Shown: positions 25,017 through 34,337, counted from the first letter of the stretch. The stretch: 64,000 nt of DNA from Spirosoma lacussanchae (GCF_005870035.1 NZ_SWJG01000006.1:184279-248278), one strand, 5' to 3'. The notes: generated by a model not told the origin, from the sequence alone. Made by a program: numbers and translations.

Positions 25017-27986
25017 TTAATACTTCATTTCGCCCCGGTCTTTCTCAACGGCTGTCCGGCCTTCTTTCATCCAGACAGGCTCGGGTGCGTCTTTGAGATA
25101 ATAGTCGAAGAACTGGTACATCCGGATGCTCAGATCCTTGGCGTTGTGGCGCTGGGTCAGGTTATGGCCTTCGCCGTTATACACCACCATCCAGACGGGT
25201 TTGCTGAGTCGGCGCAGGGCCGTAAAGAATTCGATGCCCTGCTGCCAGGGAACCGCCCCGTCGGCGTCGTTATGCATCAGCATGAGCGGAGTCTGAATCC
25301 GGTTGGCATAGAAAAGGGGTGAATTTTCGAGGTAGTTCATGGGCTTATCCCAGAGGGTACCGCCAATCCGACTCTGGGTCTTCTCGTACTGGAACTGCCG
25401 TACAACCCCCGTTTCGCCCCGTATACCGCCATAAGCGGAGGTCATGTTAGCCACCGCAGCACCGGCCATGGCCGCCCGGAACAGATTGGTGCGCGTAATG
25501 ATATAGGCCGTCTGGTAGCCCCCCCAGCTTTGCCCTTGAATACCCAGCCGGTCGCGGTCTACAAAACCCCGGTCCAGCAGACTCAGCACCCCGGGAACGA
25601 TACAGTCATACGCGTTCGGACCCGGCTGGCCGGTCGTATAAACGATGTCGGGCACAAAAACCAGGTAGCCGTTCGATACGCAGTAGGGTATGTTGATGGT
25701 TGAGCGGCTGGGCGAAGGAACCCGGTAGTCGTTCAGGGTTTCGGCGTTACGTTCGTAGAAATACGTCAGCATCGGGTATTTCTGTTTCGGGTCGAAGCCT
25801 TCCGGTTTGAACAGCAGCCCTTCCAGCCTAACTCCGTTTGTACCCAGCCAGCTGACCAGTTCTACGCTACCCCAGCGGATGCTGTCCTGCTGTGGGTTGG
25901 TGCGGGTAAGCTGAGCCGGTGTGGTAAAGGTGGTATCGGTCCTGTACAGATTGATCGGCTCCTGAAAGTTACCCCGGTAATACGTCATGGTTGGGGCTTT
26001 TTTGGCTTTCGACAGCCCGAAATACCGGTGCGGGCTATGGGCCAGCACCCGAATGGTTACCGATCCGGATGCAGGCGGTGTAGCCTGCAGAACGCCATTT
26101 TGCTTGTCACTTTCCCAGATACCGGTCAGCCATACCGTTTCTTTGGGATCGATGGCTTTCTCATCGGGGTCTGTATCGGCCCGGCGCAACCGGACTTTGT
26201 TGGTCCGGCCCCAGCCGTTGGTCAACGGGCGGGGCTTCTCGCGGCCGGTAGGGTCTATCTGCCAGATGTCGTACCGGTCATACAGCCATACGTAGCGGTC
26301 GTTGGTGGTCCAGCCCGCCGAGCCGTACGAACCAGGGAGGCTGGGCGTATCGTGCTCTTCGTCGAAAAATTTGCTGGGTAAACCGCGGGTGAGGTCGATC
26401 CGTTTGCCATCGGCCACCGACCAGGCCCGCCAGAGCGAATCACGCTCATCGAACCAGTAGGCATAGTTACCACCTGGCGACAGTCGGGGTTGGGAGGCCA
26501 TAACGTCGTTGGCAATCCGCTTTTTGTCGCCGGTCTGGGTGTCAATCAGGTACAGGTCTGTATGTCCGGGGTCCCAGGACGACTGAACCTGGTAGGGGAG
26601 GTCGCTCAGACCGAGCAGATAGCGGGTGTTTACTTTAGGGTCGAACGTAACGGTAGGCACTTCCCGGCTGGCCAGCAGCGTCACCCGCGCCGGACCGGCA
26701 GGAGTCAGCTCCGCTACCGTCAGGAAACCCCGCTCTTTTTCTTCCTTGAGTCTTTTTTGCTGCATGGGCTGCAGGCGGCTATCGGTCCAGCTCCAGACGT
26801 CCATCCGAACTTTCTCATCGTCGGGGGTGAGGGTATCTTTGGTCGGTTTGGGCGCAATGGGGGAGGTCGAAAAATACAGCCGGCTCCCGTCATCCGAGAA
26901 CTTTGGTTCGCGGTACTCATTCACCGACCACCGGGCCGGTAGGGCTTTGGTCAGGGTGTCGGCCAGTACGCGGTAGGGCACGTCGGCAGGAGCTGGTTTA
27001 GCGCGTTTCCCTTTCGCTACCGGGGTCGGCGCCAGGTTCTTGTAGTAGAGCGAAAACACCCGCACGTCGGCACCAGCGCTGTCGGCAGAGGCCATCCAGG
27101 CCAGCTGCTTACCGGTTTTGTCTACGGTCAGTCCTTTGTACAGCTTGCGCTGTGAACTGCTGTCAACCAGCATGGTTTGCCCGTTCGTGGTGTTGATCAT
27201 GAACACCCCCGGCGTAAGGGTTGCGCCTGCTTTGAGCGAATCGGTAGCGGACTCACGGCTGTAAAAAATGGTCTGGCCATTATCCGACATAACCACGTTG
27301 GATACGTAGCGTACCGTTTTACGGGTTCCGTCCGCCATGTTGAACAGCACCAGGTCGTCTCCCTTGGGCTTTTTGGCCGGGCCGCGCCGGGTCGCTACCG
27401 TGGTGGTTGAGACGGGCGTAGTTGGGGTCAGCGTGTCTTTACGGGGCGTAGCGCGGGCTTCGGCTACCAGCTTCGGAGCATTGCCGTCCTGCAGGATGGC
27501 CAGCCACGACCCAGCGTCCTTACCGAACATGAACGACTTTACGTTCGGGAGTCGGGTCGATTCGCCGGTCGCCAGATTAAGCACCAACAGGCTATCCTTG
27601 GGCATGTCGTCAGCCTTTTTCTTTTTCAGCTTGGCTTTCCGGGTATCAGCCAGCGGGACTTTCAGCCGCATAACCAGATACTTGCTGTCGGGGGTAAACT
27701 GAGCCATGTAGCCCCGGGAAAAGGCGTAGGCTGGCTTGGCTACTACCTGAGCCGGTGCGGTAGTTTTCGCCCCGGCCGTCGCGTCTGTCCGGCTAACCTG
27801 CAACACGCCATCGCCTTCCTGCGGATCGATCTGATAGGCCACCCAGCGGCCATCGTTACTGAGTTTTTCTGCTCGTACACTTTGCCATCGGTCGTAATCG
27901 CTGGCCTTGAGCGGTCGCTTAGGAGACTGTGCCCGGAGCGGGAGAGCCGCTGCCAGACAAAGAAAAGCCGTAATAATTCGGTTCAT
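25017..27986 (-). CDS. Prolyl-oligopeptidase family (S9) peptidase
   Basis: 989 residues with a Sec signal peptide (about 1-19, Leu-Arg-Ala). The long N-terminal beta-propeller (about 25-700) has several Ser-Asp-Asp-Gly/Asn-Asp-Arg repeats. It carries a Pro/Ala/Lys-rich insert (about 170-210) and a second one near 310-330. The C-terminal hydrolase has S820 in Gly-Gln-Ser-Trp-Gly-Gly, the acid at about 907-909 in His-Asn-Asp-Ala-Asp-Gly and H941 in Gly-Glu-Gly-His-Asn. It is a periplasmic or surface serine peptidase that cleaves short peptides. It stands alone on its strand; the GH130 gene upstream is 60 bases away. Confidence 0.93.
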   Translation of the reverse strand: MNRIITAFLCLAAALPLRAQSPKRPLKASDYDRWQSVRAEKLSNDGRWVAYQIDPQEGDGVLQVSRTDATAGAKTTAPAQVVAKPAYAFSRGYMAQFTPDSKYLVMRLKVPLADTRKAKLKKKKADDMPKDSLLVLNLATGESTRLPNVKSFMFGKDAGSWLAILQDGNAPKLVAEARATPRKDTLTPTTPVSTTTVATRRGPAKKPKGDDLVLFNMADGTRKTVRYVSNVVMSDNGQTIFYSRESATDSLKAGATLTPGVFMINTTNGQTMLVDSSSQRKLYKGLTVDKTGKQLAWMASADSAGADVRVFSLYYKNLAPTPVAKGKRAKPAPADVPYRVLADTLTKALPARWSVNEYREPKFSDDGSRLYFSTSPIAPKPTKDTLTPDDEKVRMDVWSWTDSRLQPMQQKRLKEEKERGFLTVAELTPAGPARVTLLASREVPTVTFDPKVNTRYLLGLSDLPYQVQSSWDPGHTDLYLIDTQTGDKKRIANDVMASQPRLSPGGNYAYWFDERDSLWRAWSVADGKRIDLTRGLPSKFFDEEHDTPSLPGSYGSAGWTTNDRYVWLYDRYDIWQIDPTGREKPRPLTNGWGRTNKVRLRRADTDPDEKAIDPKETVWLTGIWESDKQNGVLQATPPASGSVTIRVLAHSPHRYFGLSKAKKAPTMTYYRGNFQEPINLYRTDTTFTTPAQLTRTNPQQDSIRWGSVELVSWLGTNGVRLEGLLFKPEGFDPKQKYPMLTYFYERNAETLNDYRVPSPSRSTINIPYCVSNGYLVFVPDIVYTTGQPGPNAYDCIVPGVLSLLDRGFVDRDRLGIQGQSWGGYQTAYIITRTNLFRAAMAGAAVANMTSAYGGIRGETGVVRQFQYEKTQSRIGGTLWDKPMNYLENSPLFYANRIQTPLMLMHNDADGAVPWQQGIEFFTALRRLSKPVWMVVYNGEGHNLTQRHNAKDLSIRMYQFFDYYLKDAPEPVWMKEGRTAVEKDRGEMKY

Positions 27987-28046
27987 GTTTTCAGGTTGCT
28001 AGAAAGAAAAAACGAATATAACGGATATAGGAAAATATGTACTACT

Positions 28047-29105
28047 TTATATCTGTATTAACTCGGCTAAACCAACGCCTGAGTCGGCGGCACCGTAATA
28101 TACCCATATTTTATTTGGGTGTGTGCTGTGGGCCGGCCACTGAATCCAGCCGTTCGAAAAGACAACATTGGGGAAGAATCCTTCCTGCTCCCAGGGCAGA
28201 TCAGGCGTAAGCAGGGGAACCGCCGAGCGATCCAGCACCTGGGTGGGGTCGTCCTTGTCCAGCAGCGCCAGCGCCAGGGCGTAAGCATGGGTGTCGTCGG
28301 CGCCGTGATAACAGACCAGCCAGCCCTCATCAGTCAAGATCGGCTCCGGACCGGCTCCAATCTTGGCACCTTCCCAGGCAAAACGGGCGTCGGCCAGGCC
28401 CCGGCCTCCAAACAGGAACCGGTGATTTCCCCAGTTGACCCCATCCTCTGATTCGGCCATCCAGACCGAGGGCTTGCCTATTTCCGATACCATCGGGCGG
28501 TGGAGCATCACATACTTACCGTTGATTTGTTTCGGAAACAGGGCCACGTCCTTGTTGGGGGGCGGCAGAATCAGGCCAAGCCGTTCTACGGTTGTAAAAT
28601 CGGTAGTACGGGCCAGTCCGACGGCGGGTCCGTGCTCCGAAACGGCCGTGTAGGTGATCCAGTACTGATTGTCCAGAAACGTAATTCGGGCATCTTCAAT
28701 GCCGAACGATTCGTCCATGCGGGCCGGAAACAAAAACGGTTTATCGTCGATATCGAAATGAATCCCGTCGCGGCTCCGGGCTAGCCGCAGGTGGCTGAGC
28801 GACGTCAGATACTGCTTGCCATCGATGGTCACCACGCGGGGGTCATAATCTCCTTCGGGTTCTTTAACGTGTTTGACGGTCAGGGTTGGAATGCCATCCT
28901 TTTCTTCGATGAGTGGTATGGCCAGGTACCCTTCCCGCGCATGGGGGGCTTCGGCCACCCGCAGGAGCATGATCACTTCATCGCCCAGCAAACAGGTAGC
29001 CGGATTAAACGCGCCGAGAACGTCAAAGCCATCAATAGCGGGTTTTACATCAATTGTTTGTAAAATTGGCTGATCGAAGAGCCGTTTGAGCTGGTAGTTT
29101 TTCAT
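28047..29105 (-). CDS. Glycoside hydrolase family 130 enzyme
   Basis: 352 residues with no signal peptide. The five-bladed propeller has the GH130 features: Glu-Asp-Ala-Arg-Ile-Thr near 135-140, Pro-Lys-Gln-Ile-Asn-Gly-Lys-Tyr near 190, His-Arg-Pro near 201, and Trp-Glu-Gly-Ala-Lys-Ile-Gly-Ala-Gly-Pro-Glu-Pro near 245-256. Most members phosphorolyse beta-mannosides, others hydrolyse them. I cannot separate the two here. It is probably cytoplasmic and acts on imported mannoside oligosaccharides. It is followed by the S9 peptidase gene on the same strand. Confidence 0.88.
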   Translation of the reverse strand: MKNYQLKRLFDQPILQTIDVKPAIDGFDVLGAFNPATCLLGDEVIMLLRVAEAPHAREGYLAIPLIEEKDGIPTLTVKHVKEPEGDYDPRVVTIDGKQYLTSLSHLRLARSRDGIHFDIDDKPFLFPARMDESFGIEDARITFLDNQYWITYTAVSEHGPAVGLARTTDFTTVERLGLILPPPNKDVALFPKQINGKYVMLHRPMVSEIGKPSVWMAESEDGVNWGNHRFLFGGRGLADARFAWEGAKIGAGPEPILTDEGWLVCYHGADDTHAYALALALLDKDDPTQVLDRSAVPLLTPDLPWEQEGFFPNVVFSNGWIQWPAHSTHPNKIWVYYGAADSGVGLAELIQI

Positions 29106-29312
29106 TCGAAAATATAAAGTAACGAGCCAGTAAGAAGACGCAGCCGGGCCAAAAGCTAACGTTGCGTCCTAACTCGTTCGCTAATTACGGAGGATGCGCT
29201 GCTATTTCGGGGCCATTTGGTCAAATACTTTTTGTGTCAGTAAAACCTTCCGGCAAAGAGTCGCGTTAAGGCTACTGCAAACCCCATTGACAACCCGCAT
29301 ATCTTTACAATC

Positions 29313-29564
29313 ATGTTACACCATCCCAGTTTTGAACAGGACGACGTACTGATGTTAAATCCCGATCCAGAAACGGCCGCTTTGGATGACGACGATGACG
29401 ATTTCGACGGAGGAGCCGAATTTGATGAGTTAGGTTCCGGTGCCACCAGTGGCTATGGCGAAGACGACCTCGAAGACATCGATGAGGACTTCGACGACGA
29501 CGATCTTAGCGAAGAACTGGATGATGACATTGACGACGATCTCGACGATGACAGTATGGAATAG
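29313..29564 (+). CDS. Very acidic small protein of unknown function
   Basis: 83 residues, of which I count 29 Asp and 10 Glu, almost half. They lie in runs of 3-6 acidic residues broken by single Leu, Ile or Phe. The first 20 residues are less charged (His-His-Pro and a Leu-Asn-Pro-Asp-Pro stretch). Short clusters of acidic and hydrophobic residues fit a calcium-binding, nucleic-acid-mimic or protein-chaperone role. None of these can be chosen from sequence. I recognise no family. A short gap (35 bases) separates it from the hydrophilic ORF downstream. Confidence 0.65.
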   Translation: MLHHPSFEQDDVLMLNPDPETAALDDDDDDFDGGAEFDELGSGATSGYGEDDLEDIDEDFDDDDLSEELDDDIDDDLDDDSME

Positions 29565-29599
29565 GGAATCACTCAGAGCACGCTAACTACTCAACACAT

Positions 29600-29782
29600 A
29601 TGAACCCACAGGAATCACTACAGGACTCAGAAGAAAACCGCGAGGCAGCGGGCAACAGCGGTCCCGACAACACCGCTCCCGATAGCGAAACGCAGTCTGG
29701 CGCTGCCAGTGCTGCTGGCGGACGTACCTCCGAAGAAGGCTCCCGGGCCACAAGCGATCCTGCTGAAGGTCGGGACGAGTAA
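29600..29782 (+). CDS. Hydrophilic low-complexity small protein
   Basis: 60 residues rich in Ser, Glu, Ala, Gly and Asp, with no aromatic residue and no hydrophobic core, so it should be disordered. It follows the acidic protein by 35 bases on the same strand and ends just before a hairpin, which favours a two-gene unit. I do not recognise a family. It may be a stress-type hydrophilin. Confidence 0.55.
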   Translation: MNPQESLQDSEENREAAGNSGPDNTAPDSETQSGAASAAGGRTSEEGSRATSDPAEGRDE

Positions 29783-29795
29783 GTGACATTGAACA

Positions 29796-29838
29796 GCCGT
29801 AGGTAGCGCAACCCTGTCGGGCAGGTGCTGCCTACGGC
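29796..29838. terminator. Hairpin between the small hydrophilic gene and isochorismate synthase
   Basis: GCCGTAGGTAGC (29796-29807) pairs with GCTGCCTACGGC (29827-29838), 12 positions with one G-T. Its second arm overlaps the end of the opposing gene, and the U-tract is weak. Confidence 0.6.
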
Positions 29839-31097
29839 TTGCTTAACACCGCCAGTAAGGTCTGGCATTTCATTTCCGTTTCCTGCCACTCGCGTTCCGG
29901 CACCGAATCTTCGGTCAGGCCGGCTCCGGCAATTAGTGTAGCCACGCGACCTTCCAGCTTCATACAGCGGATATGCACGAACAGATCCGTGGCCGGTTGT
30001 TCTTCCGTCGAACCGATATTGACCGGTCCCAGAAAACCAGCGTAAAACTCGCGGTCGTGGGTTTCGTGGCGCCGGATAAAGTTAAAGGCCCGATCGCGCG
30101 GCATGCCACACACGGCCGAGGTCGGATGAAGTAACCGCAGCATGACAGTGCCCAGCTGGGGGTAATGCACCGCCTGCGTATCGACGGTAAACTGGGTACC
30201 CAGGTGCATCAGATTACCGGCTATAATGGTCTTTGGCCCCTCTTCCAGGTATTCGCGCAGTCGAATTTTCTTAAAGCATTCGATAATATACCGGCTTACC
30301 AGCGCCTGTTCCTCAATTTCTTTCTGCGACCACATGGCTTCTGCCGGTCGTTTAGGTACGCCGTTGGCATCGGTTGCTGACTGGGTTCCCGCCAGCGAGA
30401 GGGTTCTGAACAGGCCGTCGGCGTTCTGGCTAACCAGTCGTTCGGGGGTAGCGCTCATCCAGATCTGTCCATGTTCGGGTAACGACACGGCCGAGATAAA
30501 GGCGGTTGGGTAGGTGTCGCACAGGGTATCGAACAGAGCCACCGCGTCGGGGGTATCTGAAAACTCGACGCGCTTCGTTCGGGACAGCACTACTTTTCTG
30601 AATTCGCCCCGCTGCATGGCCTCAACAGCCTGAGCTACGCGATGTACGTAGTCTGACTGCGCGTTAGGATCGGGGAGGTCGGTCAGCGACAGCGAAGCCG
30701 GGCGCTTTGCCGTCGGCTGTTCAGCTACTGCCTGCCAGAACCGGTTTACGGCCGGAGCGGTGCCAGTCTCCACAATTTTGCTCCCCTGCTCACCAAACGT
30801 TGCGTGGATGTCGGCGCGCAGGAACAGCGTGCGGGCGGGGCTATCGGGACCAAAGTCGAGGTTGTCGAAGGGGCTAATGGCAAATCCGGCGGGTAATTCC
30901 TCCAGATCGACCGATACGCGCGGTAATACGGTATCCAGCGAAACGATCAGGTGCTTGTCGGCCCGGTTGGGGAGCCGCCAGAGCGCAGCAGGATACCCGA
31001 GCGAGAGAGCCGTTTGCCACAGATCAGTGGTCGTGGGCTGACTGGTAAGCCAGGATTTTTCAGAAAGTACGGTGTTGATGAGCGGATCAGGTTGCAT
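29832..31097 (-). CDS. menF: Isochorismate synthase
   Basis: 421 residues from the ATG at 31097; a TTG in frame 21 bases upstream is the only other start. The C-terminal two thirds are a chorismate-binding domain with Phe-Arg-Lys-Val-Val-Leu-Ser-Arg near 167-175, Ile-Trp-Met-Ser-Ala-Thr-Pro-Glu-Arg-Leu near 216, and Gly-Met-Pro-Arg-Asp-Arg-Ala near 332, then Tyr-Ala-Gly-Phe-Leu-Gly-Pro near 350. The enzyme turns chorismate into isochorismate, the first step to menaquinone (or to catechol siderophores). A hotdog thioesterase gene lies 97 bases upstream on the same strand, which favours menaquinone. Confidence 0.9.
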   Translation of the reverse strand: MQPDPLINTVLSEKSWLTSQPTTTDLWQTALSLGYPAALWRLPNRADKHLIVSLDTVLPRVSVDLEELPAGFAISPFDNLDFGPDSPARTLFLRADIHATFGEQGSKIVETGTAPAVNRFWQAVAEQPTAKRPASLSLTDLPDPNAQSDYVHRVAQAVEAMQRGEFRKVVLSRTKRVEFSDTPDAVALFDTLCDTYPTAFISAVSLPEHGQIWMSATPERLVSQNADGLFRTLSLAGTQSATDANGVPKRPAEAMWSQKEIEEQALVSRYIIECFKKIRLREYLEEGPKTIIAGNLMHLGTQFTVDTQAVHYPQLGTVMLRLLHPTSAVCGMPRDRAFNFIRRHETHDREFYAGFLGPVNIGSTEEQPATDLFVHIRCMKLEGRVATLIAGAGLTEDSVPEREWQETEMKCQTLLAVLSKP

Positions 31098-31194
31098 AGT
31101 CAACAGCCGACCGGGCAAAAGATCGGCTGTATAGGTAACAGTTTGTAGACATGATTTGTGCGTAACCCGAACAATAAGTTGACAGGTACGGCCG

Positions 31195-31611
31195 CTAGGG
31201 GGTAATAATGGCTATAGTTAACCGACTGACGCAGACCGTTCGTCCCTGCTCGTCTGTGATGCGGATGTCCCAGACATGCGTCGAGCGTCCGACGTGAATG
31301 GGTGTACACCGACCGTAAACCCAGCCCTCGCGCACGGAGCGGATGTGGTTGGCATTTACTTCTACGCCCACAGCCCGCTGGGTGGCAGGATCATCCAGCA
31401 TCATAAAGGAGGCCGTACTGCCCATCGACTCCGCCAGCACGACCGAGGCTCCGCCGTGCAGGATGCCGAAGGGCTGATGGGTGCGGGCATCTACCGGCAT
31501 CCGGGCCAGCAAATAGCCTTCGCCGGCTTCTGTAAACTCAATACCAAGATGTTTAACAATAGAGTCGGCGTGGGCAAAGGAAAGGTTACTCAGGTCGAAA
31601 CCAGCTTTCAT
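31195..31611 (-). CDS. Hotdog-fold thioesterase (possible DHNA-CoA hydrolase)
   Basis: 138 residues from the ATG at 31611; an in-frame ATG at 31650 would add 13 residues before the conserved start. The hotdog core has Gly-Ile-Leu-His-Gly-Gly-Ala-Ser near 61-68, Ala-Glu-Ser-Met-Gly-Ser near 72, Gly-Val-Glu-Val-Asn-Ala-Asn-His-Ile near 93, and Gly-Arg-Ser-Thr-His-Val-Trp-Asp-Ile near 116. This is the PaaI/MenI/YdiI subgroup. Upstream of an isochorismate synthase gene, its likely substrate is 1,4-dihydroxy-2-naphthoyl-CoA. That part is inference from context. Confidence 0.85.
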   Translation of the reverse strand: MKAGFDLSNLSFAHADSIVKHLGIEFTEAGEGYLLARMPVDARTHQPFGILHGGASVVLAESMGSTASFMMLDDPATQRAVGVEVNANHIRSVREGWVYGRCTPIHVGRSTHVWDIRITDEQGRTVCVSRLTIAIITP

Positions 31612-31629
31612 AATGCATTGGTTTATTCT

Positions 31630-31637
31630 TAATTTTG
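31630..31637 (+). promoter_or_regulatory. Probable -7 element of the histidine phosphatase gene
   Basis: TAATTTTG fits the Bacteroidota TAnnTTTG box. It lies 33 bases before the TTG start at 31671, in the gap between two divergent genes. No clear -33 TTG is seen. Confidence 0.5.
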
Positions 31638-31670
31638 TAGTTGAATACAACTTAAGACAAAGCTAAGGGC

Positions 31671-32309
31671 TTGCAGCAAAAAACCATTTATTTAATTCGC
31701 CACGGCGAAACGGACTACAACCGACGGGGCGTAGTTCAGGGCAGTGGTGTCGACTCGGACCTCAACGACATGGGTCGGGCGCAGGCGATGGCCTTTTTTC
31801 AGGCGTATCAGCACGTACCTTTCGACAAAATTTATATCTCCGCGCTGAAGCGTACGTACCAAACGGTTGAGTCGTTTATCGAACTGGGTCTGCCCTACGA
31901 AAAGCTACCGGGTCTGAACGAGATCAGCTGGGGCGTTATGGAAGGCCGGGTGCCGGGTAACATCGAAAACGAGTACTACAGCGCCCTCATCACGGCCTGG
32001 GCGTCGGGTAATACTGCCCTGCCGACCGATGGCGGAGAAAGCCCCGACCAGGTGGTGGTTCGGCAGCGGGTGGCTATAGAAGCCATTCTGTCGCATCCGG
32101 ACGAGAGCACGGTGCTGGTGGCCATGCACGGTCGGGCTATGCGTATCCTGCTTTGCTGGCTTACCAATCAGCCGCTGGCCCATATGGATCAGTTCGAGCA
32201 CAGTAATCTCTGCCTCTACAAACTTCAGTATAACTACGAGACCGCTGCGTTCACGATCGAACAGGCCAATGATACGGCGCATCTGCTGACGCTGGCTCTG
32301 GCGCATTAA
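31671..32309 (+). CDS. Histidine phosphatase (phosphoglycerate-mutase-like) protein
   Basis: 212 residues beginning at TTG. The frame has a stop 15 bases upstream and no ATG before the conserved motif, so the TTG start is almost forced; AAGGG just before it can serve as ribosome site. The catalytic His is in Ile-Arg-His-Gly-Glu-Thr-Asp-Tyr-Asn near 10, and the second His in Met-His-Gly-Arg-Ala near 148. The length and Ser-Ala-Leu-Lys-Arg-Thr-Tyr-Gln-Thr near 56 fit cofactor-dependent phosphatases such as CobC or PhoE. The substrate is unknown. Confidence 0.9.
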   Translation: MQQKTIYLIRHGETDYNRRGVVQGSGVDSDLNDMGRAQAMAFFQAYQHVPFDKIYISALKRTYQTVESFIELGLPYEKLPGLNEISWGVMEGRVPGNIENEYYSALITAWASGNTALPTDGGESPDQVVVRQRVAIEAILSHPDESTVLVAMHGRAMRILLCWLTNQPLAHMDQFEHSNLCLYKLQYNYETAAFTIEQANDTAHLLTLALAH

Positions 32310-32446
32310 GCCTGTTAGCTGATTCCGGTAGTACCAGCGTACGCGCCAGTAATCCGCTAATAGCCCCTTTGGTAATGGGTAGCTGGGTAGAGATGCCTTC
32401 TTTCTCGTACATTCGCTTATAGTCCGGTAGTGGACGCGACTGACGC

Positions 32447-33544
32447 ATGGGTTTTCCGAAACAGAAAATATATTGGTTTTGTCAGTTATTCGGCTGGACG
32501 CTGCTGATTCTGGTCGAATACCTGGCCTACGTGCTTGAAGACGGGTTCGATGCGGATACGCTATACCTGGCCGTTGCCAATATTTTTTTGGGCATCACCC
32601 TAACGCATCTGTACCGACTCATGATTCGGCGCTGGAACTGGGTACGTCTGCCGTTCGTGCAGCTGGCGCCCCGGGTGCTGCTGTCGGTCTTTGTGCTGGC
32701 CCTGATCATGACTATGGTCAACATGCCGTTCGACCAGATTATTATTCCCGATAAGCTGATCGATGAGCCCTGGCCCGTTATCGGCTATATACTGAGCTGG
32801 GGCAAGGCCATGCTGGCGTGGGTACTGAGTTATACGGTTTACCATTATGTAGAGCAGACCCGCAACGCCGAAATCGAGAAAATTCTGCTGAAAACAAGCA
32901 TCCGCGAAACGGAGGCCAAAGTGCTGCGCTCGCAGTTGAACCCTCATTTTGTATTTAACGCGCTCAACAGCATCCGGGCGCTGGTTTATGAAAATCCGGA
33001 CAAAGCCCAGCAGGGTATCACCCAGCTTTCCAACCTACTCCGCAACTCATTACTGGCCGACCGCCGAAAAACGGTAGAACTCCGCGAGGAGATGAAAACC
33101 GTAGAAGACTACCTGGCGCTCGAAAAAGTGCGCTACGAAGACCGGCTGCGCTCCCGCATCGAGCTGGATGGCCGAACACTATTCTGGCAGGTGCCGCCTA
33201 TGATGTTACAGACGCTGGTCGAGAACGCTATCAAACACGGGGTATCTCAGGCAGTAGGGGGCGGCTTCGTATCGGTTAGCTCTACCATTAAGGCGGATAA
33301 ACTTCATATCACGATCCGTAACACCGGCGTCCTGGGCGACCGAACGGCGTCGGGCGGATTTGGGCTGGCCAATACCGCACAACGACTCGAACTCCTCTAC
33401 GGACCCGAAGCCTCGTTTGAAATTGATCAGGAAGACGATGACCCCAACGAGGGCCCGGTCGTTTGTGCGCATATCAGCATTCCCGCCCAGTCGGAGGGGC
33501 TATTCCGGCGAGCCGCTACCGCCAAAATGATGAGCGGAGAGTGA
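32447..33544 (+). CDS. LytS-type sensor histidine kinase
   Basis: 365 residues. Four membrane helices (about 7-28, 36-56, 70-95, 105-130) are followed by a coiled linker and the LytS-type His-kinase domain. The phospho-His is H167 in Leu-Asn-Pro-His-Phe-Val-Phe-Asn-Ala. The ATPase part has Val-Glu-Asn-Ala-Ile-Lys-His-Gly near 260 and Gly-Phe-Gly-Leu-Ala-Asn near 304. No periplasmic sensor domain of size is present, so the membrane bundle itself is the likely sensor. It is followed 52 bases later by its LytTR regulator. Confidence 0.94.
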   Translation: MGFPKQKIYWFCQLFGWTLLILVEYLAYVLEDGFDADTLYLAVANIFLGITLTHLYRLMIRRWNWVRLPFVQLAPRVLLSVFVLALIMTMVNMPFDQIIIPDKLIDEPWPVIGYILSWGKAMLAWVLSYTVYHYVEQTRNAEIEKILLKTSIRETEAKVLRSQLNPHFVFNALNSIRALVYENPDKAQQGITQLSNLLRNSLLADRRKTVELREEMKTVEDYLALEKVRYEDRLRSRIELDGRTLFWQVPPMMLQTLVENAIKHGVSQAVGGGFVSVSSTIKADKLHITIRNTGVLGDRTASGGFGLANTAQRLELLYGPEASFEIDQEDDDPNEGPVVCAHISIPAQSEGLFRRAATAKMMSGE

Positions 33545-33596
33545 GACGGGCTGCCCGTAGGCCTATTTATCATGTGACGTCATATATCTATTCCCC

Positions 33597-34337
33597 ATGA
33601 AGACCCTCATTATCGATGACGAGCGCCTGGCTCGTAACGAACTTCGTCGACTGCTTGACAACTTTCCTAAAATTCAGGTCATCGGCGAGGCCGCTGACGC
33701 CAATGAAGCATTACCCATGATCGAAGAACTCGAGCCCGATTTGCTGTTTCTCGATATTCAGATGCCTGGTAAAAACGGATTTGAACTACTTCAGTCGATT
33801 GAAGGAAAAACGCCGGAGGTTATTTTTACCACTGCCTACGACGAGTATGCTATCAAAGCGTTTGAGTTCAATGCGCTTGACTACCTGCTTAAACCCGTTG
33901 AACTGGCCCGCTTGTCCGATGCCATCAACCGCATAGAAGAAGAGCAGCACACCACCGACTCAACCGGCACAACCCCGGCAACCGGTTCACCCTCCAAGGT
34001 ACTGGGCGAAAATGATCAGGTGTTTGTGAAGGATGGCGAAAAGTGCTGGTTCGTAAAGCTGGGAAAGGTACGCCTGTTCGAGTCGATGGGTAACTACGTC
34101 CGACTGTACTTTGACGATCAGAAACCGCTGGTTTTGAAGTCGCTCAATGCACTCGAAGATCGGCTAAACCCGAGCACGTTCTTTCGGGCCAACCGGAAAC
34201 ACATCATCAATCTGCAGTGGATCGAAAAGATAGAACCGTGGTTCAGCGGTGGGTTGCTGGTGACCCTGCGCGGGGGCGATAAAATTGAAATCAGCCGGCG
34301 TCAGGCTATTCGGTTCAAAGATTTGCTAAGTTTGTAG
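33597..34337 (+). CDS. LytTR-family response regulator
   Basis: 246 residues. Receiver domain about 1-120 with phospho-acceptor D53 and Leu-Lys-Pro-Val near 99. A Thr/Gly/Ser-rich linker follows (about 118-138), then a LytTR DNA-binding domain (about 145-245) with Phe-Phe-Arg-Ala-Asn-Arg-Lys-His-Ile-Ile-Asn near 197-207. It is the output partner of the LytS-type kinase upstream. The pair may control the RsiV-like lipoprotein 84 bases downstream on the same strand, but no binding site is evident. Confidence 0.95.
   Translation: MKTLIIDDERLARNELRRLLDNFPKIQVIGEAADANEALPMIEELEPDLLFLDIQMPGKNGFELLQSIEGKTPEVIFTTAYDEYAIKAFEFNALDYLLKPVELARLSDAINRIEEEQHTTDSTGTTPATGSPSKVLGENDQVFVKDGEKCWFVKLGKVRLFESMGNYVRLYFDDQKPLVLKSLNALEDRLNPSTFFRANRKHIINLQWIEKIEPWFSGGLLVTLRGGDKIEISRRQAIRFKDLLSL

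Noticed and set aside
29600..29889. Minus-strand ORF opposite the hydrophilic small gene
   Set aside because: Overlaps the terminator and the small plus-strand gene and has no recognisable feature.
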